DNA of 64,000 nt from UBA6911 sp964481255 (lineage in GTDB: Bacteria > Acidobacteriota > UBA6911), in contig CAYZTZ010000003.1 of the NCBI GenBank assembly GCA_964481255.1, positions 1 through 64,000 on the forward strand, written 5' to 3'. Positions 17,891 to 26,353 of this stretch are shown here, piece by piece. The position numbers and the translations under genes are program-made. Under the pieces are notes generated by a model. The model did no database searches. It was not told the origin of the DNA and saw only the letters and a list, made by a program, of their open reading frames with translations. The first letter of the stretch is position 1. Each line of letters starts with the position of its first letter.

Positions 17891-20527
17891 TTATCGGTCC
17901 AACAAACCCTCTACTACAGAATAGCTTCGGCGGATGGCGTCATTCAGCCCGGACACGTCCTTTCCGCCGGCCTCGGCGAGCTCGGGTTTGCCTCCGCCGG
18001 CCCCGCCGACCAACGGGGCCAATTGCCTGATAATCCGGCCTGCCGAGATCCGGCTGCAAATATCGCCCGTAACCATGACCACAAGAGCCGCCTTGTCGTC
18101 CTGAGGGGCTCCCAGGATGACGACGCCCGATCCGAGCTTCCGCTTGATCTCGTCGGCCAGATTCCTGAGGCCGGCCCGGTCCATCGACGGGAGTGTTTCG
18201 GCGACCACCTTGATGCCCTTTATTTCCTTTGTCCGCTCGAGGATTCCGCCGATTCCGGCGCGCGCGGACTGTGCTTTCAGGTCCTGGACCCGGCGTTGCA
18301 GCTCGCGTATCTGCTGCTGCAGCTTTTCTATAAATGCTGCAATATCGCGGCGTGCCAATTTATATTCGTCCTGGATGGTGTTGAGTATCTCCTCGGCGGA
18401 CCGGAACCGTTCCAGGGCCGCCGGGCCGGTCAGGGCCTCGATACGGCGGACGCCGGCAGAAATGCCGCCCTCGCTGACGATCTTGAACAGGCCGATGGCT
18501 CCGGTCGCCGCCACGTGTGTCCCGCCGCAGAGCTCCCTGCTGAATCCCGGCACCTCGACCACGCGGACTCTCTCCTGGTACTTTTCGCCGAAAAGGGCGA
18601 CGGCGCCGGATTTCATGGCGTTATCCAAATCCATGACGGCGGTTTCCACCGGCGAGTCGCGCCAAATCTGCTCGTTGACGAGATCTTCAACCTTTCGGAT
18701 TTCGGCCGCGGTCATGGGCGCGTAATGGGTGAAATCGAAGCGGAGGCGATCGGGAGAAACCAGCGATCCGGCCTGCTTGACGTGGGGGCCGAGAACCTGT
18801 TTCAAAGCGGCCTGAAGAAGGTGAGTGGCCGTGTGATTTTTCATGGAGAGGTTCCGCCTGTCGAGATCGACGCGGGCTTCGACGCGGTCCCCCACCTGAA
18901 AAGATCCCGAGACCACTTCCACGACATGGGTGATGGTCGTGCCGCGGTAAAGCGTATCGAGGACGAGGGCCCGGCTGTCTCCCTTGGAGAGGACGCCGGT
19001 ATCGCCGACCTGGCCGCCCGATTCCGCGTAGAAGGGCGTCGGATTCAGGACGAGCTCGCCTTTGCGGCCCTTCTCGATCGTCTCGGCCCTTTCTCCGTCC
19101 ACAATAATGGCCTCTATGACGGCCTCGACCGCCCCCTGGATCCCGTAGCCCACAAAATCGGTCTTGCCCTCAAAAACGGTCCGGGCGACCTCCTCGCGGA
19201 TCTTGCCGGACTCGTAATCCCTGCGGGAGCGCTCGCGCTGGGCCTCGAAAGCCCGGGCGAAGCCGGCTTCGTCGACCGCAAGGCCGTTCTCCCGGGCGAG
19301 GTCCTCGATGATTTCCAGGGGCAGTCCGCGCGTGTCGTACAGGAAGAACGCGTCGTCGCCCGGAAGCAGGCGGCTGCCGGAATCCTTGAGCTTTTTCACC
19401 CTGTCTTTGAAATCCTTCAAGCCCTCGCCGAGCGTTCCGGCGAAGGCTTCCTCCTCCTGCCTGATGACGCGGGCGACGGTCTCCCTGGACTGGACGAGTT
19501 CGGGATAGGCGTCTTTCATCGACTCCACGACCGCGCCCGCGACCCGGTAAAGGAACGGCTCCTCGATCCCGAGCCTCTTGCCGTGGACGATCGCGCGCCG
19601 CAGGATCTTGCGCAACACGTAGCCGCGCCTGTCGTTGCCGGGATACTGCCCGTCCCCGATGACGAAAGCGGCCGCGCGCGCGTGATCCGCGATGATGCGC
19701 ATGGAGACATCGTCGTAAGGGTCGGCGCCGTAGACGGTGTTCGCGATATCCGATATTTCCTCCAGGAGGGGACGGAAGAGATCCGTGTCGTAGTTGGATG
19801 TTTTCCCCTGGAGCACCGTCGCGATGCGTTCGAGTCCCATCCCCGTGTCGATCGAGGGCGAGGGGAGAGGGTTCAGCGCCCGGTCGGCGTCGCGGTTGTA
19901 CTGCATGAAGACGAGGTTCCAGACTTCAACCCAGCGTCCGCATCCGCAGGTGAGGTCGCAATCGCCGTGGTCGGCGACGGGGCTGCGGCCGAAATCGTAA
20001 TGCAGTTCCGAACAGGGGCCGCAGGGCCCCGTATCGCCCATCGCCCAGAAATTATCCTTTTCGTCGAGGCGAAGTATCCTGTCTTCGGGAATGTTTTCCT
20101 GGTTGCGCCAGATGTCCCACGCGGCGTCGTCCTCCCGGTACACGGTCACCCAGAGCCGGCGCGGGTCGAGTCCATAGTGCCTCGTCAGCAGTTCCCATGC
20201 CCAATGGATCGCCTCTTTCTTGAAATAATCCCCGAAGGAAAAGTTGCCCAGCATCTCAAAAAAAGTGTGGTGCCGCGTGGAGCGGCCGACCTCGCGGAAG
20301 TCGTTGTGCTTGCCGCTGACGCGCATGCACTTCTGGCTTGTGGCGGCGCGCCTGTAAGGACGGGTCTCGTTTCCCAGGAAAATGTCCTTGAACTGGTTCA
20401 TGCCCGCGTTGGTGAAGAGCAGGGTGGGGTCGTTGAAGGGAATCAGCGAGGAGCTGGGAACGATCCTGTGCCCCCGGCTCTCGAAAAACTTAAGGAAAAG
20501 CTCGCGGATCTGATGGCTGCTTGTCAA
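17891..20527 (-). CDS. alaS: Alanyl-tRNA synthetase
   Basis: Class II synthetase, 878 residues. The N-terminal catalytic domain opens with the LFLKFFESRGHRIVPSSSLI segment. The editing domain has NHTATHLLQAAL and CGGTHVAATG, giving the zinc-binding His/His/Cys/His set that removes mischarged Ser and Gly. A coiled coil near 730 and a DHHA1 C-terminal domain with GGAGGGKPELAEAGG complete it. The start is TTG at 20527: the recX stop lies one base upstream, and AGGAG within the end of recX is correctly spaced, implying translational coupling. No alanine-responsive leader was recognised. Confidence 0.96.
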   Translation of the reverse strand: MTSSHQIRELFLKFFESRGHRIVPSSSLIPFNDPTLLFTNAGMNQFKDIFLGNETRPYRRAATSQKCMRVSGKHNDFREVGRSTRHHTFFEMLGNFSFGDYFKKEAIHWAWELLTRHYGLDPRRLWVTVYREDDAAWDIWRNQENIPEDRILRLDEKDNFWAMGDTGPCGPCSELHYDFGRSPVADHGDCDLTCGCGRWVEVWNLVFMQYNRDADRALNPLPSPSIDTGMGLERIATVLQGKTSNYDTDLFRPLLEEISDIANTVYGADPYDDVSMRIIADHARAAAFVIGDGQYPGNDRRGYVLRKILRRAIVHGKRLGIEEPFLYRVAGAVVESMKDAYPELVQSRETVARVIRQEEEAFAGTLGEGLKDFKDRVKKLKDSGSRLLPGDDAFFLYDTRGLPLEIIEDLARENGLAVDEAGFARAFEAQRERSRRDYESGKIREEVARTVFEGKTDFVGYGIQGAVEAVIEAIIVDGERAETIEKGRKGELVLNPTPFYAESGGQVGDTGVLSKGDSRALVLDTLYRGTTITHVVEVVSGSFQVGDRVEARVDLDRRNLSMKNHTATHLLQAALKQVLGPHVKQAGSLVSPDRLRFDFTHYAPMTAAEIRKVEDLVNEQIWRDSPVETAVMDLDNAMKSGAVALFGEKYQERVRVVEVPGFSRELCGGTHVAATGAIGLFKIVSEGGISAGVRRIEALTGPAALERFRSAEEILNTIQDEYKLARRDIAAFIEKLQQQIRELQRRVQDLKAQSARAGIGGILERTKEIKGIKVVAETLPSMDRAGLRNLADEIKRKLGSGVVILGAPQDDKAALVVMVTGDICSRISAGRIIRQLAPLVGGAGGGKPELAEAGGKDVSGLNDAIRRSYSVVEGLLDR

Positions 20528-20528
20528 G

Positions 20529-21026
20529 TCATTCTCCTGTCTCGAGGCGCCGCCACAGCCCCGGCGGAAGGATCTCTTTCAGGGCGCCCGCGATCGCGTC
20601 GTCTTCGAAACCGCGCCGGCGCAGATGCGCGAGGAGACGGCGGGCGCTCTTCTCGTCCGGGGCGTCGCCCATTTTCCCGAGATGCCTGCGCGCGTATTCG
20701 ATCAGCGCGGACCGGGGATCCGTTTCGCCGCAGGCGCGGGCGATCGCCGCGTCGGCGACATCCGGGGCGACGCGGCGCCCAAGGAGCGCGTCGCGCACCC
20801 TGGCCGGGCCCCATCCCCGCCGCCCGACGCGATGAAGAGCGAAATTATACGCGTAATCCGCATCATTGAGAAGGCGGAGCTGTTCCAGTCGGTCGAGGAC
20901 GGCCTCCACGACTGAAGCGTCCGCGCCCGCGGAAATCCTGTCCCGAAGCTCGGCGCGGCTCAAGGAACGCCGGGCCAGAATCGCGCCCGCTTTCTCGAGA
21001 AGCGTCTTGCGGGGGTCGGCGTGCAT
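20529..21026 (-). CDS. recX: Regulatory protein RecX
   Basis: Modulates RecA filaments by direct binding. The 165-residue protein is made of the repeated three-helix units typical of the family: SRAELRDRI near the start, LNDADYAYNFALHRVGRRGW in the middle, and DEKSARRLLAHLRRRGF toward the end. recA itself is not in the window. It is followed after one base by alaS on the same strand, the recX-alaS order also known from other bacteria where recA precedes both. ATG at 21026. Confidence 0.9.
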   Translation of the reverse strand: MHADPRKTLLEKAGAILARRSLSRAELRDRISAGADASVVEAVLDRLEQLRLLNDADYAYNFALHRVGRRGWGPARVRDALLGRRVAPDVADAAIARACGETDPRSALIEYARRHLGKMGDAPDEKSARRLLAHLRRRGFEDDAIAGALKEILPPGLWRRLETGE

Positions 21027-21190
21027 GACGGTTCTATGATACCCGCAGACGCGGCCCGATGGAAGCGCCCGCCCCGCGCGCCCGAACGCCCCTGGGCCTC
21101 AAACGCGAGCGGTTATCGCCATCGGCGCAGGCATACACCAGGAGAAGCGCAACTTGTCCGGAGGGATATCCGCGCAATCTGCGGCCGCGT

Positions 21191-22309
21191 CTAGCGCATC
21201 AGTTCGCTTTCCATGGCTTCGATGGCCGCGTCCTTGGTCGTGTAGATGCCCTGCACGCGGAGCTTGAATTCCTCGGGATTGGTCGCGTAGGCGAAGGCGT
21301 CGTCCAGGCTGATGCGCCCGGCCTTGTAATGCTCGTAGATGGACTGGTCGAACGTCTGCATGCCGTACTGGGATGTGCCTGCGGCGATGGCGCCCCGGAG
21401 AAGGCGCGTCTTGTCCGGATCGATAATGCAGCTTCGTATGAAATCCGTGACCCGCATGATCTCGATGGCGGGCACACGGCCCGGAACGTCCGACCGCTTC
21501 ATCAGTCTCATCGAGATGACGGCCCGCAGCACCATGGAAAGCTGCAAACGGATCTGCCTCTGCTGGTGGACGGGGAAGACGGCCGTGATGCGGTTGATGG
21601 TCTCGACGGCGTCCAGGGTGTGGAGGGTGCTGAAAACGAGATGCCCGGTTTCGGCCGCCACCAGTGCGGTTTCGATGGTTTCCATGTCGCGCATCTCGCC
21701 CACCAGGATGACGTCCGGGTCCTGACGCAGGGCGCTCCGCAGGGCGCTTCCGAAACTGCAGGCGTCGACGCTGATTTCGCGCTGGCTGACGAGGCTCAAC
21801 CTGTCCTCGTGGGAGAACTCGATCGGGTCCTCGATGGTGAGGATGTGCCGTGTGCAGTGCTCGTTGATATAGTTGAGGATGGTGGCGATCGTCGTCGATT
21901 TCCCGGATCCCGTGGTGCCCGTGACCAGCACCATGCCGCGCGGTTCCTTCGCGATAAGCTCCAGAACCGGCGGGAGGAAGAGATCGTCAAATCCCAGAAT
22001 CTTGGACGGGATCGCGCGGATCGCAACCGACACGACGCCCTTTTGCTGAAAGACGTTGATGCGGAAGCGTCCCAGTCCGGGGACGCCGTAACCCACATCG
22101 ACCTCGCTGTTGTCGCGGAAGCGCTCCTTTTGCCGGCTGTTCATGACGGAAAAGGCCATCATGACCGTATCTTCCTTGTCCAGCTTTTGCTGGTCGGTCA
22201 GGGGAACCAGCTCCCCGTTGACGCGCAGATGAGGGTGGCAGCCGACCTTCAAATGCATGTCGGAGGCGCCCCGGGCGACCATCACGTGCAGAAGACTGTC
22301 GAGATTCAT
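21191..22309 (-). CDS. pilT: Type IV pilus retraction ATPase PilT
   Basis: Hexameric ATPase that powers depolymerisation of type IV pili for twitching motility. The 372-residue product shows the Walker A motif VTGTTGSGKSTT near residue 135, the Asp box EDPIEF, Walker B LVGEMRD, and the His box TGHLVFSTLHT, followed by the AIRNLIR-equivalent C-terminal region in degenerate form. Start ATG at 22309 gives the family N-terminus (MNLDSLLHVMVARGASDMH) and has GAGG 6 nt upstream. No other pilus genes are in the window. It is divergent from the next gene. Confidence 0.95.
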   Translation of the reverse strand: MNLDSLLHVMVARGASDMHLKVGCHPHLRVNGELVPLTDQQKLDKEDTVMMAFSVMNSRQKERFRDNSEVDVGYGVPGLGRFRINVFQQKGVVSVAIRAIPSKILGFDDLFLPPVLELIAKEPRGMVLVTGTTGSGKSTTIATILNYINEHCTRHILTIEDPIEFSHEDRLSLVSQREISVDACSFGSALRSALRQDPDVILVGEMRDMETIETALVAAETGHLVFSTLHTLDAVETINRITAVFPVHQQRQIRLQLSMVLRAVISMRLMKRSDVPGRVPAIEIMRVTDFIRSCIIDPDKTRLLRGAIAAGTSQYGMQTFDQSIYEHYKAGRISLDDAFAYATNPEEFKLRVQGIYTTKDAAIEAMESELMR

Positions 22310-22550
22310 AGGATTCCTCAGGCCACATCCAGGAAACAAGGCGCCGAAGCGCGGATTCGATCGATCCCGGCCGCGGTCCGGGCTCAACCGTTCAACGTAT
22401 TTGCTATCGGCTCAATCCTTCCGAAACAATAGTTTTGGCCAAATCCGGCGCGCGCCGCGAGTCGGGCTCGTCGCGAACCGCCGGTGTGCGCGACCTGCCG
22501 GCGGCGCGGTTTTCGGCAAGCGAATTCATTGGCAGAAAAGGACTTTCACC

Positions 22551-22579
22551 TTGACTGCCATGGAGGCTTTCCGTAAGAT
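22551..22579 (+). promoter_or_regulatory. Predicted promoter of the 22589-23187 membrane-protein pair
   Basis: TTGACT (22551-22556), a 17-nt spacer and TAAGAT (22574-22579) form a near-consensus sigma-70 promoter. The -10 ends 9 nt before the ATG at 22589, exactly the distance seen at def, and no Shine-Dalgarno sequence is present, so the transcript should be nearly leaderless. Confidence 0.6.
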
Positions 22580-22588
22580 TCCTTACCT

Positions 22589-23017
22589 ATGAAAACTCAG
22601 ACGGAACCTGAAGCCCCCGCGGAATACCGGCCGCCCTACCCTCAGGCGGGGACTTTCATGACCGTGGGGGCATGCGTCGCCGGAGCCTGCGTGCCGGGGC
22701 TGGGACACGCTTTGCTGAGAAAATGGGACCGGGCGATTGTGTTTTTCGGCAGTATCGCGGTCATGTTCGCCCTCGGGCTCAGGCTTGAAGGCAGGCTCTT
22801 CGGCCCTGATTTCGGCACCTTTTTCTCCACCTTGAAGTTCCTGGCGGACGCCGGTTCCGGGTTGTTTTACTGGGTCTCGATGCTTGGAGGTTCCGGCGCC
22901 GGCGACCCCACGGCCTACACCTACGATTACGGCAACGTTTTCATTTATGTCGCCGGGCTTCTGAATATGCTTGTCGTGATCGACGCCTTCGATATCTCCA
23001 TGGGCAGAAAGCGATGA
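22589..23017 (+). CDS. Small multi-pass membrane protein (resembles DUF6677)
   Basis: 142 residues with a Pro-rich cytosolic start and hydrophobic segments near 22-45, 48-62, 82-98 and 115-132. A GLGHALLRKWDRAIVFF stretch resembles the PGLGH motif of small membrane proteins annotated DUF6677, mainly in Acidobacteriota, as I recall them. No catalytic residues are evident and the function is unknown. The stop overlaps the start of the following 57-residue gene by 4 nt (ATGA). Initiation appears nearly leaderless from the promoter at 22551-22579. Confidence 0.7.
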   Translation: MKTQTEPEAPAEYRPPYPQAGTFMTVGACVAGACVPGLGHALLRKWDRAIVFFGSIAVMFALGLRLEGRLFGPDFGTFFSTLKFLADAGSGLFYWVSMLGGSGAGDPTAYTYDYGNVFIYVAGLLNMLVVIDAFDISMGRKR

Positions 23018-23187
23018 AAAATCACCTCCTGATGCTGCTGATTTTCAGTATCCTGACGTCGCTGGTTCTGGCTTTCATCACCAAGGACGGAATGAAGGAG
23101 CGCGTCAAGTACTTTTTATTTCTCCTTGGATCGTTCGTTTTCCTCTCTCTGCTGACCGGCTGGCTGATGTACCCGTTCCCCTTTTAG
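23014..23187 (+). CDS. 57-residue two-helix membrane protein
   Basis: Starts at the ATG overlapping the previous stop (ATGA) and ends at TAG 23187. The sequence has two hydrophobic helices: MKNHLLMLLIFSILTSLVLA, then a short polar loop (TKDGMKERVK), then YFLFLLGSFVFLSLLTGWL. The loop is basic, so it is probably cytosolic. Overlap with the upstream membrane protein indicates coupled translation and perhaps a two-subunit membrane complex. No family is recognised. Confidence 0.6.
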   Translation: MKNHLLMLLIFSILTSLVLAFITKDGMKERVKYFLFLLGSFVFLSLLTGWLMYPFPF

Positions 23188-23262
23188 GCGGACCCCGTCG
23201 GCACGCGGGGCGTTTGCCGAAACCGCCGCCGGTCGCCGGAGCGCGCTGCAACGGAGACCGCA

Positions 23263-24006
23263 GTGAATTATTCAGGCCGGACGGCCATTGTGACGGGGGC
23301 GGCCCGCGGGATCGGCCGCGCCATCAGCCTTGAGCTGGCCCGCCGGGGCTGCAACGTCGCCTTCAATTACTCCCAAAGCGCTTCCCAGGCAGAACGCCTG
23401 GCCTCCGAAATCCAGGACATGGGGCGCGGCGTCTATTTCTGCAAGGCTCCCGTCGAGGACTCCGAGGCCGCGCAGGCCATGGTCCAAGAGGTTCAGAAGC
23501 GGTTCGGCGGCGTGGATTACCTGGTCAACAACGCGGGCGTCATCCGCGACCGCCTGATTCTGCGGATGAGCGAGACCGACTGGGACGACGTCCTGAACAC
23601 GAACCTCAAAGGGGCGTTCAACTATTGCAGGGCGGTGGCGCCCCTCATGGTCAAGGCGCGCTTCGGATCGATCCTCAACGTGACCTCGGTCAGCGGAATC
23701 GTGGGCAGCCCCGGGCAGTCCAACTATTCCGCGTCGAAAGCGGGGCTGATCGGTCTCACCAAGTCCATGGCGAAGGAGCTTGCAGGCCGCAATATTACGG
23801 TCAACGCGCTGGCGCTCGGACTGATCGACAGCGACATGACGCGGTCGCTGCGCGAAGATTACATGTCCGGCATGGTGAAAAGGATTCCTCTCGGCCGCTT
23901 TGGAGCCGCGGAGGAAGTGGCGCGCGTCGCCGCATTCCTGCTTTCCGATGACGCGCGATACATCACCGGGCAGGTCATCCAGATGGACGGCGGCCTGGCG
24001 ATGTAG
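23263..24006 (+). CDS. fabG: 3-oxoacyl-[acyl-carrier-protein] reductase (SDR family)
   Basis: NADPH-dependent reductase of fatty-acid elongation, or a close SDR relative. The 247-residue protein has TGAARGIGRA (cofactor loop, residues ~11-20), NNAG near residue 87, catalytic Ser in NVTSVSG and Tyr/Lys in YSASKAG, and a C-terminal GGLAM. Start GTG at 23263 with GGAG about 9 nt upstream. It stands alone rather than in a fab cluster, so another SDR substrate is possible. Confidence 0.87.
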   Translation: MNYSGRTAIVTGAARGIGRAISLELARRGCNVAFNYSQSASQAERLASEIQDMGRGVYFCKAPVEDSEAAQAMVQEVQKRFGGVDYLVNNAGVIRDRLILRMSETDWDDVLNTNLKGAFNYCRAVAPLMVKARFGSILNVTSVSGIVGSPGQSNYSASKAGLIGLTKSMAKELAGRNITVNALALGLIDSDMTRSLREDYMSGMVKRIPLGRFGAAEEVARVAAFLLSDDARYITGQVIQMDGGLAM

Positions 24007-24307
24007 CCGATGGCGCACGCGATCGCGGCCGCGCTCCCAAAAGCCTTTTGCGAAACACTCGCGTTGACGACCGCGCGCCGGATGGGCTCGGGAACGCCGC
24101 CGGGAAATTCAGGATGTCGAATTCCGATTGCGGAATGCGGACCGGCCGGCATCCCGCGCGAAGATTCCAGGAGCCGAATGCCCGCGGCCGCTCCGCGATT
24201 TTTCTTGTCGTTTCTCCCCCCGCGCCCGTTAGATGTACGTAGGAAAAGGTCGCGACAGGCGACCTGGGATTGTCCGCCGTCGTTCGACCGTCCGTCGTGA
24301 ATCTTCT
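24007..24307. other. 301-bp intergenic region between fabG and radC
   Basis: No convincing gene. It contains a short repeat-like segment at 24111-24145 and a perfect hairpin AGGTCGC-GACAG-GCGACCT (24247-24265) about 40 nt before radC. No clear terminator for fabG or promoter for radC was identified. Confidence 0.5.
24111..24145 (+). repeat. TCGAAT-type short repeat, left of radC
   Basis: AGGATGTCGAAT (24111-24122) is followed by a small palindrome (ATTCCG-ATTG-CGGAAT) and GCGGACCGG. The two ends match AGAATGTCGAAT and GCGGGACCG at 25153-25173 on the other side of radC, in direct orientation. Confidence 0.4.
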
Positions 24308-25000
24308 ATGCGCACGGGAAGCGATCCGCAGACGACCGTCCATCGGTGGAGTCACGGCGCCGATGCGGCAACATTGGACCTTTTGGCGAACGTGCTCGGG
24401 CACGGGCGCCGGAGCGCGGCGGCCTACGCAGCCTGCGCGCGATTGCTGGACCGCTTCGAATCGGTTCAGGGGATGGCTCAAGCCACTCTGGAGGAGATCC
24501 GCCTGGCGGGAAAACTCTCGGGGCGGCAGGCCTCGGCCCTGCACTGCGCCCTTCAGCTCGGGCGGCACGCGTGCTCCAATCCGCTGCGCGCAGGGGACCG
24601 CTTTTCCAACAGCAGGGATATCTACTATCGATACCGCGCGAGGTTCTTTTCCGCCGACCGGGAATATTTTCTTTCCCTGCACCTCAATTCCAAGAACCGT
24701 CTGATCCGTGAAGCGCTCGTTTCCATTGGCAGCCTGAGCGCTTCGGTCGTTCATCCGAGGGAGGTCTTCGCGCCCGCCGTGCGCGACAGCACATCCGCCG
24801 TCATCTTCATTCACAACCACCCGTCGGGGGACCCGGCCCCAAGCAGGGAGGACAGGGAATGCACGCAGAGGCTCATTCACGCAGGACAGATCCTCGGCAT
24901 CCGGGTCCTGGATCACATTGTGCTGGGCCGGGACGACTACTACAGCTTCGCGGACGCGGGGATGCTTGGCGAAGGTCTGTCGGTCGCCGACAGGCTGTAA
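24308..25000 (+). CDS. radC: RadC-family JAB/MPN-domain protein
   Basis: The 230-residue protein has an N-terminal helix-hairpin-helix-like region (about 15-90) and a C-terminal JAMM metalloprotein fold with HNHPSGDPAPSREDRECT near residue 163, whose His-x-His and Asp residues form the metal site. Its old assignment as a DNA repair protein is not well supported, and the biochemical role of RadC is unknown. The N-terminal half is more diverged than usual. The start at 24308 (ATG) is the first that yields a family-like N-terminus. The gene lies between two copies of a short TCGAAT-type repeat. Confidence 0.88.
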   Translation: MRTGSDPQTTVHRWSHGADAATLDLLANVLGHGRRSAAAYAACARLLDRFESVQGMAQATLEEIRLAGKLSGRQASALHCALQLGRHACSNPLRAGDRFSNSRDIYYRYRARFFSADREYFLSLHLNSKNRLIREALVSIGSLSASVVHPREVFAPAVRDSTSAVIFIHNHPSGDPAPSREDRECTQRLIHAGQILGIRVLDHIVLGRDDYYSFADAGMLGEGLSVADRL

Positions 25001-25152
25001 CCTGTCAACCGAAAGCCGCGCGGTACAGCCTCCCATGCCGATCCGTTTGCGGGCCCCGGTTTTGCCGGGGAGACGGCATCCGACTGCTGAACGCTGGAGG
25101 GCCCGATGCTCCGGCGGCAAGCTGGAAGCTGGACATGGCGAATATCGAATGT

Positions 25153-25173
25153 AGAATGTCGAATGCGGGACCG
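25153..25173 (+). repeat. TCGAAT-type short repeat, right of radC
   Basis: AGAATGTCGAAT followed by GCGGGACCG, matching the ends of 24111-24145. The preceding bases (AATATCGAATGT) belong to the same short-period pattern. Confidence 0.4.
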
Positions 25174-25246
25174 CAGAGCGCCGGGCCGGAGCTTCGGAAT
25201 TCATCGCTCGATATTCTGCGGTTCGAAAAGCTCGTAGGCAGCGATT

Positions 25247-25272
25247 AAGCCTGTTGCCGTCGGGCTTCTTTT
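25247..25272 (+). terminator. Weak intrinsic terminator-like hairpin
   Basis: AAGCCT (25247-25252) pairs with GGGCTT (25262-25267) including one G-T pair, with a 9-nt loop, and is followed by CTTTT. It lies about 250 nt after radC and could end that transcript. Confidence 0.35.
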
Positions 25273-25291
25273 GAGGGAGGCGATTCTAAAA

Positions 25292-25310
25292 CCGCCGGCG
25301 TTGCCGGCGG
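25292..25310 (+). promoter_or_regulatory. Perfect GC-rich hairpin just upstream of PfkB kinase start
   Basis: CCGCCGGC-GTT-GCCGGCGG gives an 8-bp perfect stem with a 3-nt loop, ending 20 nt before the ATG at 25331. In an mRNA leader it would sit immediately upstream of the ribosome landing site. A role in expression is inference. Confidence 0.4.
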
Positions 25311-25330
25311 ATAATTGGAACGGCGTGTGT

Positions 25331-26332
25331 ATGAGCATCAAGCGCCCGCGGACCCCATCGGATACTTTTGATCTGTCTTTTCCCGAGAGAAAGGCCTTCG
25401 ATCTTGTCGGTTTCGGTTTCAATTCCGTCGACCTCGTCTGCGTCGTGGAGCGATATCCCCCCTGCGGGGCCAAAAGCGAAATACTTCGGTTTGAAAGGAT
25501 GCCGGGCGGCCAGGCGGCGACAGCGGTCATTTTCGCATCGCGAATGGGTCTTAATTCAAGATATATCGGAAAAACAGGCGGAGACGATTTTGGGCGGATG
25601 TCCCTTGAGGCCCTCAGGTCGGAGGGGATCGATATATCTAATGTATTTGTTGAAGAAAATGCATATAACCAATTATCAATCATAACAATTGATAAATCCA
25701 CCGGGGAACGGACCGTGCTGTGGAAAATGGACGGCAGGCTGAATTTCATGGAGGGCGAACTGAAAAGGGATGCCGTATGCGCCGGCAAGGTCTTCCTCCT
25801 TGACGGGTGCGACCCGGAAACGGCTCTGAGAGCGTCCGGCTGGTGCCGGGAGGAGGGCATACCGGTTGTGGCGGATCTGGACCACGTGGTCCCGCACTGC
25901 GCGAAGCTCCTCAAAAACGTGGATTTTCTTATAGCCGACGAGCATTTCCCGTCGGAGCTCATGGGCGTCGAGGAACCGGTCCGCGCCTTGCGAGGGCTCG
26001 CGGACCGGTTCGATGGTTTCCTGGCCGTCACTCTGGGCGCCCGGGGCGCAGCGGCGATGGTGGGCGGCGAGAGCGTCCTTTTCCCGGGCCTGAATATCCG
26101 CGCCGTGGACACGACCGGCGCAGGCGATATTTTCCATGGAGCCTTTATCTACGGGCTTTTGAAGAACTGGCCTCTTCAAAAGATCATGGCGTTTGCCAAT
26201 GCGGCGGCGGGACTCGGCTGCATGCATCTGGGCGCCCGGGCGGGAATCCGTCCTCTCCCGGAAATCGAGCGTTGCGCCGAGGAACTGCTCTGCTTTGAAG
26301 CCTCTGGCCGGCGGGGCGCGGCGCCTGTATAA
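25331..26332 (+). CDS. PfkB/ribokinase-family sugar kinase
   Basis: A 333-residue ATP-dependent kinase of the ribokinase superfamily. It shows the N-terminal substrate-binding region FGFNSVDLVCVVERYPPCGA, the GGQAATAV motif near residue 59, and the C-terminal signature DTTGAGDIFHGAF near residue 265 with the catalytic Asp. The substrate (ribose, fructose, nucleoside or other) cannot be read from the sequence. The start is placed at ATG 25331; the open frame extends 60 nt upstream through a GC hairpin. A short AT-rich patch (25631-25700, 16 of 70 bases G or C) lies inside the gene. A nicotinamidase-like gene follows after 21 nt. Confidence 0.88.
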   Translation: MSIKRPRTPSDTFDLSFPERKAFDLVGFGFNSVDLVCVVERYPPCGAKSEILRFERMPGGQAATAVIFASRMGLNSRYIGKTGGDDFGRMSLEALRSEGIDISNVFVEENAYNQLSIITIDKSTGERTVLWKMDGRLNFMEGELKRDAVCAGKVFLLDGCDPETALRASGWCREEGIPVVADLDHVVPHCAKLLKNVDFLIADEHFPSELMGVEEPVRALRGLADRFDGFLAVTLGARGAAAMVGGESVLFPGLNIRAVDTTGAGDIFHGAFIYGLLKNWPLQKIMAFANAAAGLGCMHLGARAGIRPLPEIERCAEELLCFEASGRRGAAPV

Positions 26333-26353
26333 TCCGGGTGTGGTTTTCCAAAA

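Larger units (their letters stand above)
25001..25330. other. 330-bp intergenic region between radC and a PfkB kinase
   Basis: No gene recognised. It contains a TCGAAT-type repeat (25138-25173), a related inverted element (GAATATCGA near 25140 against TCGATATTC near 25207), a weak terminator-like hairpin (25247-25272) and a perfect GC-rich hairpin (25292-25310) only 20 nt before the next start codon. Confidence 0.5.

Noticed and set aside
18023..20869. A plus-strand open frame of about 950 codons opposite alaS and recX
   Set aside because: Same explanation: antisense of real genes with GC-rich third positions, without protein-like features.
24160..24195. Possible third copy of the dispersed structured element
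   Set aside because: Only a few short matches (GATTCCAGGAGCCG) remain and the stems are not preserved, so chance similarity cannot be excluded.
24247..24265. Perfect hairpin AGGTCGC-GACAG-GCGACCT before radC as a terminator
   Set aside because: No T-run follows, and it lies too far from the fabG stop to be a convincing terminator.
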